Part shown: one piece after another, positions 9,614-18,175 of the stretch
Numbering within the stretch: the stretch's first letter is position 1
Layout: each line of letters starts with the position of its first letter
Source of the DNA: an uncultured Muribaculaceae bacterium
Lineage (GTDB): Bacteria; Bacteroidota; Bacteroidia; Bacteroidales; Muribaculaceae
Length of the DNA stretch: 63,937 nt
Assembly (NCBI GenBank): GCA_910576775.1
Contig: CAJTJV010000014.1
Coordinates: 1 to 63,937 of the forward strand
Direction of reading: 5' to 3'
The notes under the pieces: model-generated
The model's input: only the letters and a program-made list of their open reading frames with translations
Databases searched by the model: none
Told to the model about the DNA's origin: nothing
Made by a program: the position numbers and the translations under genes

Positions 9614-10006
9614 TCAGAGTTCTTTCTCGAATTTCACGAATGACTGCCATATTGACCCGAGGACGAACTTTATGCAGTTCTCGATTATATATTCTTTCGA
9701 TACTTCTTCGTCGAGCAGAAAGGAATATTCCATGCGGATTGCTCCGTCGCGTACTACAGCCGTGGGCATGTTGCTGCGGCAGTTGTGTCGGTTGGCGAGG
9801 AAGAAAAGATCTCCGGCGGGAGTATACCCGGGTGCGCCGGCGGCATACGATAACTGATCGCCGTTGACAATCACGTATATCACAACGTCATGGCCGAAAT
9901 CCTCGTCGGCCGACTGTACGACTACCATGTCTCCATCCTCGTCGATGCGGGTGGGTATGCGGAGTTCGTCGAAATATGTGCGAATCTGATTTTTGTCTAT
10001 TGCCAT
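9614..10006 (-). CDS. YbjN-type small protein
   Basis: 130-residue cytoplasmic protein without signal peptide or membrane helix. The pattern (IRTYFDELRIPTRIDEDGD, a central beta sheet, then a helix VSKEYIIENCIKFVLGS) fits the YbjN / type III secretion chaperone-like fold. YbjN proteins have been called sensory transduction regulators, but their biochemistry is unknown. It follows tonB by 27 bases and is probably the last gene of the pdxJ-exbB-exbD-tonB operon. The fold assignment rests on pattern alone. Confidence 0.65.
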   Translation of the reverse strand: MAIDKNQIRTYFDELRIPTRIDEDGDMVVVQSADEDFGHDVVIYVIVNGDQLSYAAGAPGYTPAGDLFFLANRHNCRSNMPTAVVRDGAIRMEYSFLLDEEVSKEYIIENCIKFVLGSIWQSFVKFEKEL

Positions 10007-10033
10007 GATATATGTTGTTAGCGGGTTATGGAA

Positions 10034-10828
10034 TTAGCGGAAGGTGTATATTATTCTCGCTGTCGCTGTCGGCGGTGCGTCGTTGTCTGTTCGGGTGAAG
10101 GTGTGGCGGCGCACCTCGGCTATGCATTTGGCCACTAAGGCAGCGTCCGCGCCGGCGGGAGCCTTGCCGCCTGTCTGCTCTATTTTTATAACCTTTCCTT
10201 TCTCGTCGATTACGGCGCGGAGCTCAATGCGGCCGGTAAGGGATGTGTTGACTTTGGAGTATTTCGGCATTATCCATCCCCCGCCTACACTGCCGCTACC
10301 GCTGCCGTTGACAGCGGAATGCTCTCCGTCGGGCGAACCTGACGTACCTTTGTCGGGGCCTTTGGAAGCTGTGTTGTCGACTGCTTTATCCGAAGCCTTG
10401 AAGGCGTCTGAGATTCCTTGTCGTGCTCGTCGGCGCGCTTCTTCCACAAGTTCCTTTTTCGACGGTCCGGTAGTGGGAGGAATTTCTTTTTTCGGAGTCT
10501 GTAATGGGGATTCCTTTTCGGTTGTAATGATAGTTTGCGGCGAGGCTGCATCTCCGGCGTCAGTAAGATCGTGTCCTGAAGCTTCTGCCGGTTCGGATGT
10601 GCGCCGCGCATCCTCTGGCGCTATTGCCGACGCAGGGTTTCTTGCCGGGAGTGGTTCGTCGAAAAAGTCAACGAATTCTTCGTCAATTTCCACAAGTTCG
10701 GCCATCGGACGCGGCGGTTGGCGCAGGTCGGAAGGATCGAAGCTGAGTGCGCCGATACTTAGCAGCAGGATTATTATCAGTGCCGCTATTACAGTGGTTG
10801 ACAGTGCGATGAATTCATTCCTCTTCAT
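10034..10828 (-). CDS. tonB: TonB-family energy transducer
   Basis: 264-residue periplasm-spanning protein that passes proton-motive energy from ExbBD to outer membrane transporters such as the SusC protein here. One N-terminal membrane helix (about 10-30, TVIAALIIILLLSIG) is followed by a long Pro/Lys/Glu/Ser-rich linker (about 35-185) with a basic coiled part, a Gly-rich hinge, and a C-terminal TonB-like beta domain (about 190-264, GRIELRAVIDEKGKVIKIEQTGG). Its start overlaps the end of exbD by 14 bases. The C-terminus ends in YTFR, as in the TonB/TolA fold used by Bacteroidetes. Confidence 0.88.
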   Translation of the reverse strand: MKRNEFIALSTTVIAALIIILLLSIGALSFDPSDLRQPPRPMAELVEIDEEFVDFFDEPLPARNPASAIAPEDARRTSEPAEASGHDLTDAGDAASPQTIITTEKESPLQTPKKEIPPTTGPSKKELVEEARRRARQGISDAFKASDKAVDNTASKGPDKGTSGSPDGEHSAVNGSGSGSVGGGWIMPKYSKVNTSLTGRIELRAVIDEKGKVIKIEQTGGKAPAGADAALVAKCIAEVRRHTFTRTDNDAPPTATARIIYTFR

Positions 10829-11261
10829 CGGCGCTTTGTTCGGGAGCCGCCGGTGAGGCGGGCTTTGTTGCCAATACCATTTTTATGGAATTTTCGGCTC
10901 CTAAGTTCAGCAGTTCAACGATTTTGCCGTATTTCACATTCTCGTCGGCGTAGACAGCTACAGCGCCGAGAGAGTCGGTAGGGGCGATTGCCCCGAAAAA
11001 GCCTACAAGAGAGTCGACCGGAACCGGCACGGGGTCGGCGTCGGGAGCCGCTACATAATACAAGCCATCGGCGTCGACAAAGACGCGGGTAGATGGTTTG
11101 ACGGGTGTCTGCTGCGAACTTTGAGGAAGGTCTACCTCAATGGCTGTGGGGAAGACAAAGGCTGATGTCACCATGAAGAATACCAGCAGAAGAAAGACCA
11201 CGTCGGTCATCGACGCCATGGAGAACGTCGCCAGCATTTCCTGCTGTCGTTTCAGTGCCAT
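10815..11261 (-). CDS. exbD: ExbD/TolR-family biopolymer transport protein
   Basis: 148-residue inner membrane protein with a short cytoplasmic N-terminus, one membrane helix (ASMTDVVFLLLVFFMVTSAF) carrying the conserved proton-conducting Asp, and a periplasmic domain. The ATG at 11261 (MALKRQQEMLATF) was chosen over the longer open frame because the upstream residues are Arg/His-rich read-through of exbB in another frame. Only two bases separate it from the exbB stop. It works with ExbB and the TonB protein downstream. Confidence 0.92.
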   Translation of the reverse strand: MALKRQQEMLATFSMASMTDVVFLLLVFFMVTSAFVFPTAIEVDLPQSSQQTPVKPSTRVFVDADGLYYVAAPDADPVPVPVDSLVGFFGAIAPTDSLGAVAVYADENVKYGKIVELLNLGAENSIKMVLATKPASPAAPEQSADEEE

Positions 11262-11263
11262 GA

Positions 11264-11881
11264 CTATGCCGCCGGTTCGTTGAGAAGGTCCATGAAATCC
11301 ATTGTCCGGGCCTCCATTCGGTTCATAATCTTGTTGATGCGGGCAACAAGGAAATTGTAGGCGAAAAGGGCAATGATACCTACAATAAGGCCTGCCACCG
11401 TGGTTACGAGAGCCGAGTATATGCCGCCTGCGAATGAATCGATTGTTGCGGAGCTTCCGCTTTGGGCGATGGCATAGAAAGCCTGTACCATACCTATTAC
11501 CGTGCCGAGGAAGCCGAGCATGGGCGCTCCGGCGGCTGTTGTGGCGAGCCATGGGAGGCCGCGGCTGAGAGATGCTATCTCAAGGTTGCCGGTGTTCTCG
11601 ATCGCTACCAGAACGTCGTTCATCGGACGGCCGATACGCGAGATGCCTTTGGCTATAAGGCGTCCATAGGGGGTGTTGGCGTGATGGCAGAGGTTTAAGG
11701 CGCTTTCAATCTCGCCTTCGTGTATGTAACCTTTTATGCGGCTCATGAAATTTTCATCTTCCTTGCCTGCTTTGTTTATGACAAGTGTCCTTTCTGTGAA
11801 GACGTAGATGCAGAGTAAGAGCAACAATGCCAGCGGCACCATTGTCCAACCACCCTGAAGGCATAGTTCCCAGAGACTCAT
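11264..11881 (-). CDS. exbB: ExbB/TolQ/MotA-family proton channel
   Basis: 205-residue inner membrane protein with three hydrophobic helices (about 12-30, 105-135, 145-170) and the family core LPWLATTAAGAPMLGFLGTV followed by GIYSALVTTVAGLIVGI. It forms the channel core of the TonB motor. It lies 13 bases after pdxJ and begins the three-gene exbB-exbD-tonB block. Confidence 0.93.
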   Translation of the reverse strand: MSLWELCLQGGWTMVPLALLLLLCIYVFTERTLVINKAGKEDENFMSRIKGYIHEGEIESALNLCHHANTPYGRLIAKGISRIGRPMNDVLVAIENTGNLEIASLSRGLPWLATTAAGAPMLGFLGTVIGMVQAFYAIAQSGSSATIDSFAGGIYSALVTTVAGLIVGIIALFAYNFLVARINKIMNRMEARTMDFMDLLNEPAA

Positions 11882-11894
11882 GGCTTGTTATGTG

Positions 11895-12644
11895 TTAGTC
11901 GTTGTTTTTGTTTTGGATTTTTGAGCCGTGGAGGCCGAGGGCTGCGCGGTAGCGGCGTACAGTTTCCTTCAGGCCGAGATATAGGGCGTCGCATATCAGC
12001 GCATGGCCTATCGACACCTCGCTAAGGAAAGGTATGCGGGTGCTGAAGAATGCGAGATTGTCGAGGTTGAGGTCGTGGCCGGCATTGACTCCGAGACCGG
12101 CTTTCCGTGCAGCCAGAGCAGCTTCTACAAAAGGCGCTACAGCGGCTTCGGGATCAGTAGGGTAGAGGTCTGCGTAAGGTTTGGTATACAACTCGACACG
12201 GTCGGTGCCGGTAGAGGCAGCCGCACGTATAGTGGCGACGTCGGCATTGACGAAGATGGAGGTCCGGATGCCGGCATCCTTGAAACGCTCTACAATTGCA
12301 CTGAGGAATTCCGTATTGGCGGCGACATTCCATCCGGCGCTTGATGTGAGTGCGTCGGGAGCGTCCGGAACGAGAGTTACCTGTGTCGGCTTGACTTTAA
12401 GCACAAGATCCACAAAATCATCGGAGGGATAACCTTCAATGTTGAATTCGGTGCGTAGAAGCGGGCGAAGCTTGTAGACATCGCTGTGACGGATATGGCG
12501 CTCGTCGGGACGAGGATGAACGGTAATCCCGTCGGCACCGAAGCTTTCAATATCAAGGGCTACGGCTTCCACATCAGGGCGGTTTTCACCGCGCGCGTTG
12601 CGTAAAGTGGCGATTTTATTTATATTAACGCTGAGGTTTGTCAT
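11895..12644 (-). CDS. pdxJ: Pyridoxine 5'-phosphate synthase
   Basis: 249-residue TIM-barrel enzyme that joins 1-deoxyxylulose 5-phosphate and 3-amino-1-hydroxyacetone phosphate into pyridoxine 5'-phosphate, the last ring-forming step of the DXP-dependent vitamin B6 pathway. Motifs: N-terminal LSVNINKIATLRNARG, ITVHPRPDERHI, VTLVPDAPDALTSSAGW and the C-terminal HDLNLDNL...VSIGHALI. It is the first gene of the leftward operon that then encodes ExbB, ExbD and TonB, an arrangement known in other Bacteroidetes. Confidence 0.96.
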   Translation of the reverse strand: MTNLSVNINKIATLRNARGENRPDVEAVALDIESFGADGITVHPRPDERHIRHSDVYKLRPLLRTEFNIEGYPSDDFVDLVLKVKPTQVTLVPDAPDALTSSAGWNVAANTEFLSAIVERFKDAGIRTSIFVNADVATIRAAASTGTDRVELYTKPYADLYPTDPEAAVAPFVEAALAARKAGLGVNAGHDLNLDNLAFFSTRIPFLSEVSIGHALICDALYLGLKETVRRYRAALGLHGSKIQNKNND

Positions 12645-12669
12645 CTATCGGAGAAAATTCGTATATTTG
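12637..12669 (+). promoter_or_regulatory. Promoter of the ACT-like protein / nadK operon
   Basis: TTTG (12637-12640), 21 bases, then TATATTTG (12662-12669): a full match to the Bacteroidetes promoter. It overlaps the first codons of divergent pdxJ, so transcription of the two operons may compete. Confidence 0.8.
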
Positions 12670-12715
12670 TACTTGCTTTCGCTGCAAAGCCGATAGTCAA
12701 AAGCATTTCACTTTG

Positions 12716-12723
12716 CAAAAGTA
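12716..12723 (-). promoter_or_regulatory. -7 element of the pdxJ operon
   Basis: TACTTTTG on the minus strand, about 70 bases before pdxJ. The -33 region reads TTTCG near 12743-12747, a weak match. The two divergent promoters face each other with overlapping start regions. Confidence 0.5.
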
Positions 12724-12751
12724 ATTAGAAATAATAAAACCACGAAAGATT

Positions 12752-13135
12752 TTGAGTGTAAAACCTATAAAATTCCCCGAAATAAGCTCTCTGTTCCCGC
12801 CGGTAACCGAGAGCTCGCGTCTGCTGGTTGGCTGTCGCCGCGAGGACTACAGCGCGTCGCGTATCGCGCACGCTGTTGAGGATTGCAACGCTCACCTGCT
12901 TAATCTGAATGTGACATCGTTTGGCGACGGATTTCGGTACGATGAGGACAGCGAGCATGAAGAGCCGCGCTTCCCGGTGGTGTTCGATATCCGTGTTAAC
13001 CATCGTAATGCCTGCAGTGTAGGGCGTTCTCTCGAACGATACGGCTACACTGTGCTCGATACTGCCGACTCCAATGAACCCGATGAGGTTACCGCTGACA
13101 GGATTGAAGGTCTCCTGAGATATTTACAGCCATGA
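12752..13135 (+). CDS. ACT-like domain protein lacking CBS domains, TTG start
   Basis: 127-residue cytoplasmic protein. Residues about 10-100 (FPPVTESSRLLVGCRREDYS, ASRIAHAVEDCNAHLLNL, SVGRSLERYGYTVLDT) resemble the C-terminal ACT-like part of Bacteroidetes CBS-domain proteins encoded beside NAD kinase. Those relatives carry a CBS pair in front. Here there is no room for one: the promoter is 80 bases upstream and pdxJ begins beyond it. The frame has no ATG before the conserved region; TTG at 12752 is the only reasonable start. Its stop overlaps the nadK start (ATGA). The comparison with CBS proteins is from memory of the family, not a search. Confidence 0.7.
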   Translation: MSVKPIKFPEISSLFPPVTESSRLLVGCRREDYSASRIAHAVEDCNAHLLNLNVTSFGDGFRYDEDSEHEEPRFPVVFDIRVNHRNACSVGRSLERYGYTVLDTADSNEPDEVTADRIEGLLRYLQP

Positions 13136-13995
13136 TGAAGATAGCTATTTACGGTAGCCGACGCCAGCACGAAGCACTTGCCGGCATAGGGCTCTTTCTC
13201 GACGCCATGCGACGGAACGGTATAGTGGTAGTGATGCATTCCAAGATTTTTGATCATCTGCATGAACTGCGTCCCGATATGCTCGAAAATGTCGTCCGGG
13301 CTGACACTCCCGACGGCGCCGATCTTGCCGTAAGCCTTGGTGGCGACGGCACATTTCTGCGAACGGCTCAATGGATTGGAGACAGGCAGATTCCAATAGT
13401 AGGCGTCAACACCGGTCATCTGGGATATCTCGCGGCGCTTACGCTCGACGAGCTGCCGCGGCTTACAGATTATATAAACGACGACCGTTTTCGTATCGAG
13501 CGCCGTAGCCTGCTGCGTGTAGATGCTCCCGAGCTGCCTGATTTTGTCGGTTCTTACGCGCTTAATGAAATATCGCTCTTTAAAGAAGAGTCTGCCTCCA
13601 TGATAAATGCCTCTGTGGCAATTGACGGAGCACCCCTTGCTGATTATCGTGCCGATGGTCTGATTGTGTGCACATCCACCGGCAGTACAGCATATAATCT
13701 TTCTGTCGGGGGACCAATAGTGCAGCCTACTCTCGATGTTATTGTTCTGTCGCCGCTTGCCGCACATTCCCTTTCGATGCGTCCAATGGTGGTCGACGGT
13801 GGCAGCACCGTCACAATAGTTCCGACAGGGCGTAGCCGTCATGTACGTCTTGCCGTGGACGGTCGCTCGGCGCTTATCGATGCCGGAACGGAAATAATTC
13901 TTACCCGTGCGCCATATAAAGTGTTGGTTATGCAGCTTGCCGGCCATAATTTTGCAGATGTCCTTCGTCATAAGCTTCATTGGGGAGAACAGTAA
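13132..13995 (+). CDS. nadK: NAD kinase
   Basis: 287-residue cytoplasmic enzyme that phosphorylates NAD to NADP. The diagnostic GGDGT lies at residues 70-74 (SLGGDGTFLR), followed by GVNTGHLGYL, YALNEISLFKEE, and the NAD-binding block GLIVCTSTGSTAYNLSVGGPI. Length is normal. It overlaps the preceding ACT-like gene by four bases, implying coupled translation. Two ATGs stand in tandem (13132 and 13135). Confidence 0.97.
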   Translation: MMKIAIYGSRRQHEALAGIGLFLDAMRRNGIVVVMHSKIFDHLHELRPDMLENVVRADTPDGADLAVSLGGDGTFLRTAQWIGDRQIPIVGVNTGHLGYLAALTLDELPRLTDYINDDRFRIERRSLLRVDAPELPDFVGSYALNEISLFKEESASMINASVAIDGAPLADYRADGLIVCTSTGSTAYNLSVGGPIVQPTLDVIVLSPLAAHSLSMRPMVVDGGSTVTIVPTGRSRHVRLAVDGRSALIDAGTEIILTRAPYKVLVMQLAGHNFADVLRHKLHWGEQ

Positions 13996-13997
13996 AG

Positions 13998-14753
13998 ATG
14001 AATACAAGAGTCATTGCCACAAGTAAATATACGCATCCTGAAATAGGAATGATAAACGTCCGTGTCGTGGCATCGGCGCGCAGCATCCGTGCGTATTGGG
14101 AAGGTTCGGTTATGCATGTTACGGTGCCTCCCTGTCTTCCTGTTGATACATACGACGATTTTATTGAAAAGAATGTTCCGCGTTTTCTTGAGATGAAACC
14201 TTCGCCTCGTTTTCATATAGGTCAGGTAATCGATGGCGGAGAGGTTGATTTTAAAATCGTGAAGGGGGGAATTCCGGGACGCGACAAGGCAATTTTGGTA
14301 AATGTGAGCCAAGAGAATCTACGTCCTGGAAAAATATATAATATTTGTTTAAACGTACCCGGACGTATGGCTGCCGAAGAAATGGATGCTCCGGAGGTGC
14401 AGATTCATATCAACAAACTTCTGCTCAAGATGGCGGAAAAATCCGTCGCAACCTTTGTTATCCCCCATGCGCAGGAACTTGCCCTGAAGATAGGCCGTAA
14501 ACCTACGGGGTGGTGTGTGAAAAATAAAAAACGTTCTCTCGGAACATGCGATCATGACGGTTTCATAAGTCTTAGTCCGCGGCTGATATTTCTCCCACGT
14601 CGTCTTCGTGATTTTGTGATTCTTCATGAACTGGCTCATTTGTCGGAAATGAATCATTCCCGTGCTTTCCACGAACTTTGTAATCAGTATTGCGGAGGGC
14701 GGGAAAGAGAACTTTTAGCCGAAATAAAATCATTTTCCTTCCCTGTATTCTGA
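13998..14753 (+). CDS. YgjP-like zinc metallopeptidase (DUF45/M48-type)
   Basis: 251-residue protein with a zinc-binding HELAH at residues 210-214 followed by a third ligand in SEMNHS, the layout of the YgjP/DUF45 family. The WCVKNKKRSLGTCDHDG block before it is also typical. The N-terminal half is less conserved and predicted to be beta-rich. The start at 13998 lies two bases after the nadK stop; the longer frame would overlap nadK. Members are predicted proteases without an assigned substrate. There is no signal peptide, so it probably acts in the cytoplasm. Confidence 0.85.
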   Translation: MNTRVIATSKYTHPEIGMINVRVVASARSIRAYWEGSVMHVTVPPCLPVDTYDDFIEKNVPRFLEMKPSPRFHIGQVIDGGEVDFKIVKGGIPGRDKAILVNVSQENLRPGKIYNICLNVPGRMAAEEMDAPEVQIHINKLLLKMAEKSVATFVIPHAQELALKIGRKPTGWCVKNKKRSLGTCDHDGFISLSPRLIFLPRRLRDFVILHELAHLSEMNHSRAFHELCNQYCGGRERELLAEIKSFSFPVF

Positions 14754-14782
14754 ATTTCCGGAAAAACCTTATACATCTTATC

Positions 14783-17700
14783 ATGAAAAAACATTTAGCC
14801 TTCTGCGCCATGATGGCATATGCATTTGCCGCAGGCGCTCAGACTATGGACGAATGGCGTGATCCGGCCGTGCAATCGGTTAACAGAGCACCTATGCATT
14901 CTTCCTATTTTGCATATGAAAATTCCGATAAAGCCCGAGTCAACGAAAAGTCCGCTTCCGACCGCTTCATCAGCATGAACGGTAAATGGAAATTCAATTG
15001 GGTGAAAGATGCCGACATGCGCCCGACCGACTTTTTTTGTACGGATTTCAATGATGCGGCATGGGATAAGATTTCCGTTCCTGCGATATGGGAACTCAAT
15101 GGATATGGAAAACCGTTATATCTGAATATAGGCTACGCCTGGAACAAGCAGGCTCCGGTCGCGCCTCCCGTAATTCCGGTGCAGAACAATCATGTAGGTT
15201 CCTATCGCCGTACTTTTACCATTCCGGCGTCGTGGAGTGGAAAAGACATTTTTGCCCATTTCGGCTCTGTGACATCCAATATCTATCTTTGGGTTAACGG
15301 ACGATTTGTAGGTTACGGCGAGGACAGCAAGCTCGAACAGGAATTCGATCTCACGCCTTATCTCAAGCCCGGAAAGGATAACCTTATTGCTTTTCAGGTG
15401 TTTCGATGGAATGATGGCAGCTATCTTGAAGATCAGGATTTCTTCCGCTACAGCGGAGTGGCGCGAGATAGCTATCTTTATGCCCGTGACCGCAAGAGAA
15501 TCGATGATATCAGGGTGACTGCCGATCTCACTGATGATTACCGCGACGGTGTTCTTACGGTGGATCTTAGTACCAAAGGACGGCCATCCGTTGAGTTGAC
15601 TCTTGTCGGGCCCGACGGAAAAGAGGTGATGCGGAGTGAGGCAAAAGAAGGAAAAAATGTATTTGAGGTGAAAAATCCAGCTCTCTGGAGTGCCGAGACC
15701 CCCTATTTATACACACTCTATGCTTCTACCGGCACTGAAACGATTCCTGTGAATGTCGGTTTCCGTAAAATAGAGATTAAGAACAGCCAGGTCCTTGTCA
15801 ATGGCAAGCCGGTGCTCTTCAAAGGTGTCAACCGCCATGAACTCGATCCTGACGGCGGTTATGTAGTATCTCCGGAGCGCATGATGCAGGACATCGAATT
15901 GATGAAAAAATTCAATATCAACGGTGTCCGCACATGTCATTATCCCGACGATGCCCTCTGGTATGACCTTTGCGACCGGTATGGTCTTTATGTCATAGCC
16001 GAGGCAAATATTGAGAGCCATGGAATGGGTTACGGTGATAAGACACTTGCTAAAGAACCTGCTTATCGCGAGCAGCACCTTGAACGCAATCGGCGCAATG
16101 TAGTCCGCAATTTCAACCATCCTTCCGTTATAATCTGGTCGCTCGGCAATGAAGCGGGTGACGGCCCCGGTTTTACAGAAGCATATGCCTTGGTACGCTC
16201 GCTCGACCCTTCGCGTCCTATCCAGTATGAACGTGCGGAAGGCGGCGACAACACCGATATATTCTGTCCGATGTATTACCCGTATGAGAACTGTGTTAAA
16301 TATTCTCTTTCCGAATCCCACAATAAACCTCTGATACAGTGTGAATACGCACATGCGATGGGTAACTCCATGGGTGGTTTCAAGGAATATTGGGATCTTG
16401 TACGCAAATATCCTAAATTCCAGGGTGGTTTCATCTGGGATTTCGTCGATCAGTCGCCGCGGTGGAAAGATGCCGACGGTGTTGAGATATATGCCTATGG
16501 TGGCGATTTCGATCCGCATGACGCTTCCGACCAGAATTTCTGTGACAACGGTATCATCGGTCCCGATCGAATTCCCAACCCGCATGCCTACGAAGTGCAA
16601 CGCGTATATCAGAATATCCATACATCGCCGGTGAATCTCGCGGAAGGCCGTGTATCGGTCTATAACGAGAATTTCTTCCGTGATCTATCTGCATACCGTA
16701 TGCATTGGTCTCTGATGCGCGACGGTAAAGCTGTCCGAAGCGGTGTTGTGGAAAATATCGATGCGGCTCCGCAACAGAGCGCCGTTGTTACTCTACCCAT
16801 TGGAGCTACCGATAATTCCGGTGAATGGCTTCTGAATGTGGAGTACGTACTCAAAGAGAGCGAGGGCCTTCTTCCTGCCGGATATACGGTTGCCCGCGAC
16901 CAGCTTACTGTCGTTCCGTATATTGCGCCGGTGCTAAATGTAGAAAACACCTTAGGTAAGCCGACGATTATAGACAACGACCGCCGTTATCTGATTGTGC
17001 GCGGCGGGGATTTCAATATCGAGTTCGACCGCAACGACGGTTTTATGAAGGTATATACTGTTGGCGGCCGTAATTATATCGAAAAAGACAAGGCTCTTAC
17101 ACCAAATTTCTGGCGCGCGGTAACAGATAACGATATGGGCGCGCAATTGCAGAACAAATACCGTGCATGGTATGCTCCGGAAATGAAACTTATCAGCTTC
17201 AGCGCCGATACTACTGATGAAGGTCTTGTAAAAGTTGCGGCGGTCTATGATATGCCTGAAGTCGGCGGGGAACTTGCGATGGATTATGTAATCAACGATG
17301 CCGGTGAGATTCTTGTTACAGAGGATTTCAAAGCAAAGGGAGGAAAGGATGTGACGCCGATGTTCCGGTTCGGCATGCAACTGCCTATGCCGGCCTGCTA
17401 TTCCACCGTCGATTACTATGGCCGCGGTCCGATTGAGAACTATGCCGACCGTAAGCAGGCTGCCGATCTCGGCCACTACCGCCAGACTGTAGAAGAACAG
17501 TTCTATCCTTATATCCGTCCGCAGGAAACCGGTACGAAGACAGATATCCGTTGCTGGCGACAGCTTGATAAAGGCGGTCGCGGTCTTGAATTTACAGCTG
17601 CCGCGCCGTTCTCTGCTTCAGCCCTTAACTATAGCATAGAGTCGCTCGACGAGGGAACAGTGAAAAAACAGCGGCATTCGCCTCAGATAGACAAGGTGCC

Positions 17701-17836
17701 TTATGTAAACCTGTTGCTCGACAAAGCGCAGATGGGTGTCGGCTGTGTAGATTCCTGGGGCGCCCTCCCTCTCGACAAATACATGCTTCCTTGCGCCGAC
17801 CGCACATTCCGAATCAGAATCACCCCGCTGCTGTAA
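14783..17836 (+). CDS. GH2 beta-galactosidase, secreted
   Basis: 1017-residue glycoside hydrolase of family 2, LacZ-like. A signal peptide (MKKHLAFCAMMAYAFAAGAQ) sends it to the periplasm or outer membrane. Domains in order: sugar-binding jelly roll (about 40-215, GYAWNKQAPVAPPVIPVQNN), Ig-like domain (about 220-320), TIM barrel (about 325-620), a second Ig-like domain and the large C-terminal beta-galactosidase small-chain domain (about 740-1017, DYYGRGPIENYADR). Predicted acid/base Glu457 is in GNEAGDG and the nucleophile Glu521 in IQCEYAHAMGNS. The ATG at 14783 gives the signal peptide; upstream residues are read-through. It starts 29 bases after the metallopeptidase gene. Not next to the SusCD pair, so joint action is unproven. 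Confidence 0.94.
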   Translation: MKKHLAFCAMMAYAFAAGAQTMDEWRDPAVQSVNRAPMHSSYFAYENSDKARVNEKSASDRFISMNGKWKFNWVKDADMRPTDFFCTDFNDAAWDKISVPAIWELNGYGKPLYLNIGYAWNKQAPVAPPVIPVQNNHVGSYRRTFTIPASWSGKDIFAHFGSVTSNIYLWVNGRFVGYGEDSKLEQEFDLTPYLKPGKDNLIAFQVFRWNDGSYLEDQDFFRYSGVARDSYLYARDRKRIDDIRVTADLTDDYRDGVLTVDLSTKGRPSVELTLVGPDGKEVMRSEAKEGKNVFEVKNPALWSAETPYLYTLYASTGTETIPVNVGFRKIEIKNSQVLVNGKPVLFKGVNRHELDPDGGYVVSPERMMQDIELMKKFNINGVRTCHYPDDALWYDLCDRYGLYVIAEANIESHGMGYGDKTLAKEPAYREQHLERNRRNVVRNFNHPSVIIWSLGNEAGDGPGFTEAYALVRSLDPSRPIQYERAEGGDNTDIFCPMYYPYENCVKYSLSESHNKPLIQCEYAHAMGNSMGGFKEYWDLVRKYPKFQGGFIWDFVDQSPRWKDADGVEIYAYGGDFDPHDASDQNFCDNGIIGPDRIPNPHAYEVQRVYQNIHTSPVNLAEGRVSVYNENFFRDLSAYRMHWSLMRDGKAVRSGVVENIDAAPQQSAVVTLPIGATDNSGEWLLNVEYVLKESEGLLPAGYTVARDQLTVVPYIAPVLNVENTLGKPTIIDNDRRYLIVRGGDFNIEFDRNDGFMKVYTVGGRNYIEKDKALTPNFWRAVTDNDMGAQLQNKYRAWYAPEMKLISFSADTTDEGLVKVAAVYDMPEVGGELAMDYVINDAGEILVTEDFKAKGGKDVTPMFRFGMQLPMPACYSTVDYYGRGPIENYADRKQAADLGHYRQTVEEQFYPYIRPQETGTKTDIRCWRQLDKGGRGLEFTAAAPFSASALNYSIESLDEGTVKKQRHSPQIDKVPYVNLLLDKAQMGVGCVDSWGALPLDKYMLPCADRTFRIRITPLL

Positions 17837-17849
17837 ACCTGTTGCGGCA

Positions 17850-18056
17850 CCTGGAGAGAGAAAAAGTAACCAAAAAATCGGAGCTTTCGGTTATTAGACT
17901 GTTGCTTGTCCGCCCTCGTGCCTCCGGGTGGGACTGGCCGAGGAATTATGCATGTCGGAGAGCGGTGTCAAGAATATTCTCAGACAACTGAAGGCAAAAG
18001 GATTCATAGAGCGCCAGGGCAGTAACATGTCGGGTTGTCGGCATGTGTTGGTATAG
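17850..18056 (+). pseudogene. Remnant of a winged-helix regulator, frameshifted
   Basis: The 339-base gap after the GH2 gene holds the end of a winged helix-turn-helix protein. From 17934 one frame reads LAEELCMSESGVKNILRQ, then LKAKGFIERQGS, and stops at 18054-18056. The preceding strand of the fold (VIRLLLVRPRAS) is in another frame (from about 17877), so at least one frameshift separates them. No start or N-terminal domain remains. The pattern resembles the C-terminal wHTH of AlbA_2/Fic-type regulators. Probably a decayed gene. Confidence 0.5.
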
Positions 18057-18137
18057 CCCGATTCTATTGAATAATCGGTTAGATTCCTTGCGAGCGCAGC
18101 GGTATCTTCAATCTTGGATGCGGTTGAGAAGTTGGGT

Positions 18138-18168
18138 TTTGAGTTTATCGGGATATTTTGTAATTTTG
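18138..18168 (+). promoter_or_regulatory. Promoter of the YfhO-family gene, giving a near-leaderless mRNA
   Basis: TTTG (18138-18141), 19 bases, then TAATTTTG (18161-18168). The ATG at 18176 begins only seven bases after the -7 box, about where transcription should start, so the mRNA would have almost no leader and no ribosome binding site. Confidence 0.75.
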
Positions 18169-18175
18169 GCAAATT

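Noticed and set aside
13045..14007. 320-codon open frame on the minus strand across nadK
   Set aside because: It is antisense to an intact NAD kinase with clear motifs; its translation is Arg/His/Tyr-rich, without domain or ribosome site.
15707..16621. 304-codon open frame antisense to the GH2 gene
   Set aside because: Shadow of a well-supported gene; composition follows the complementary codons.
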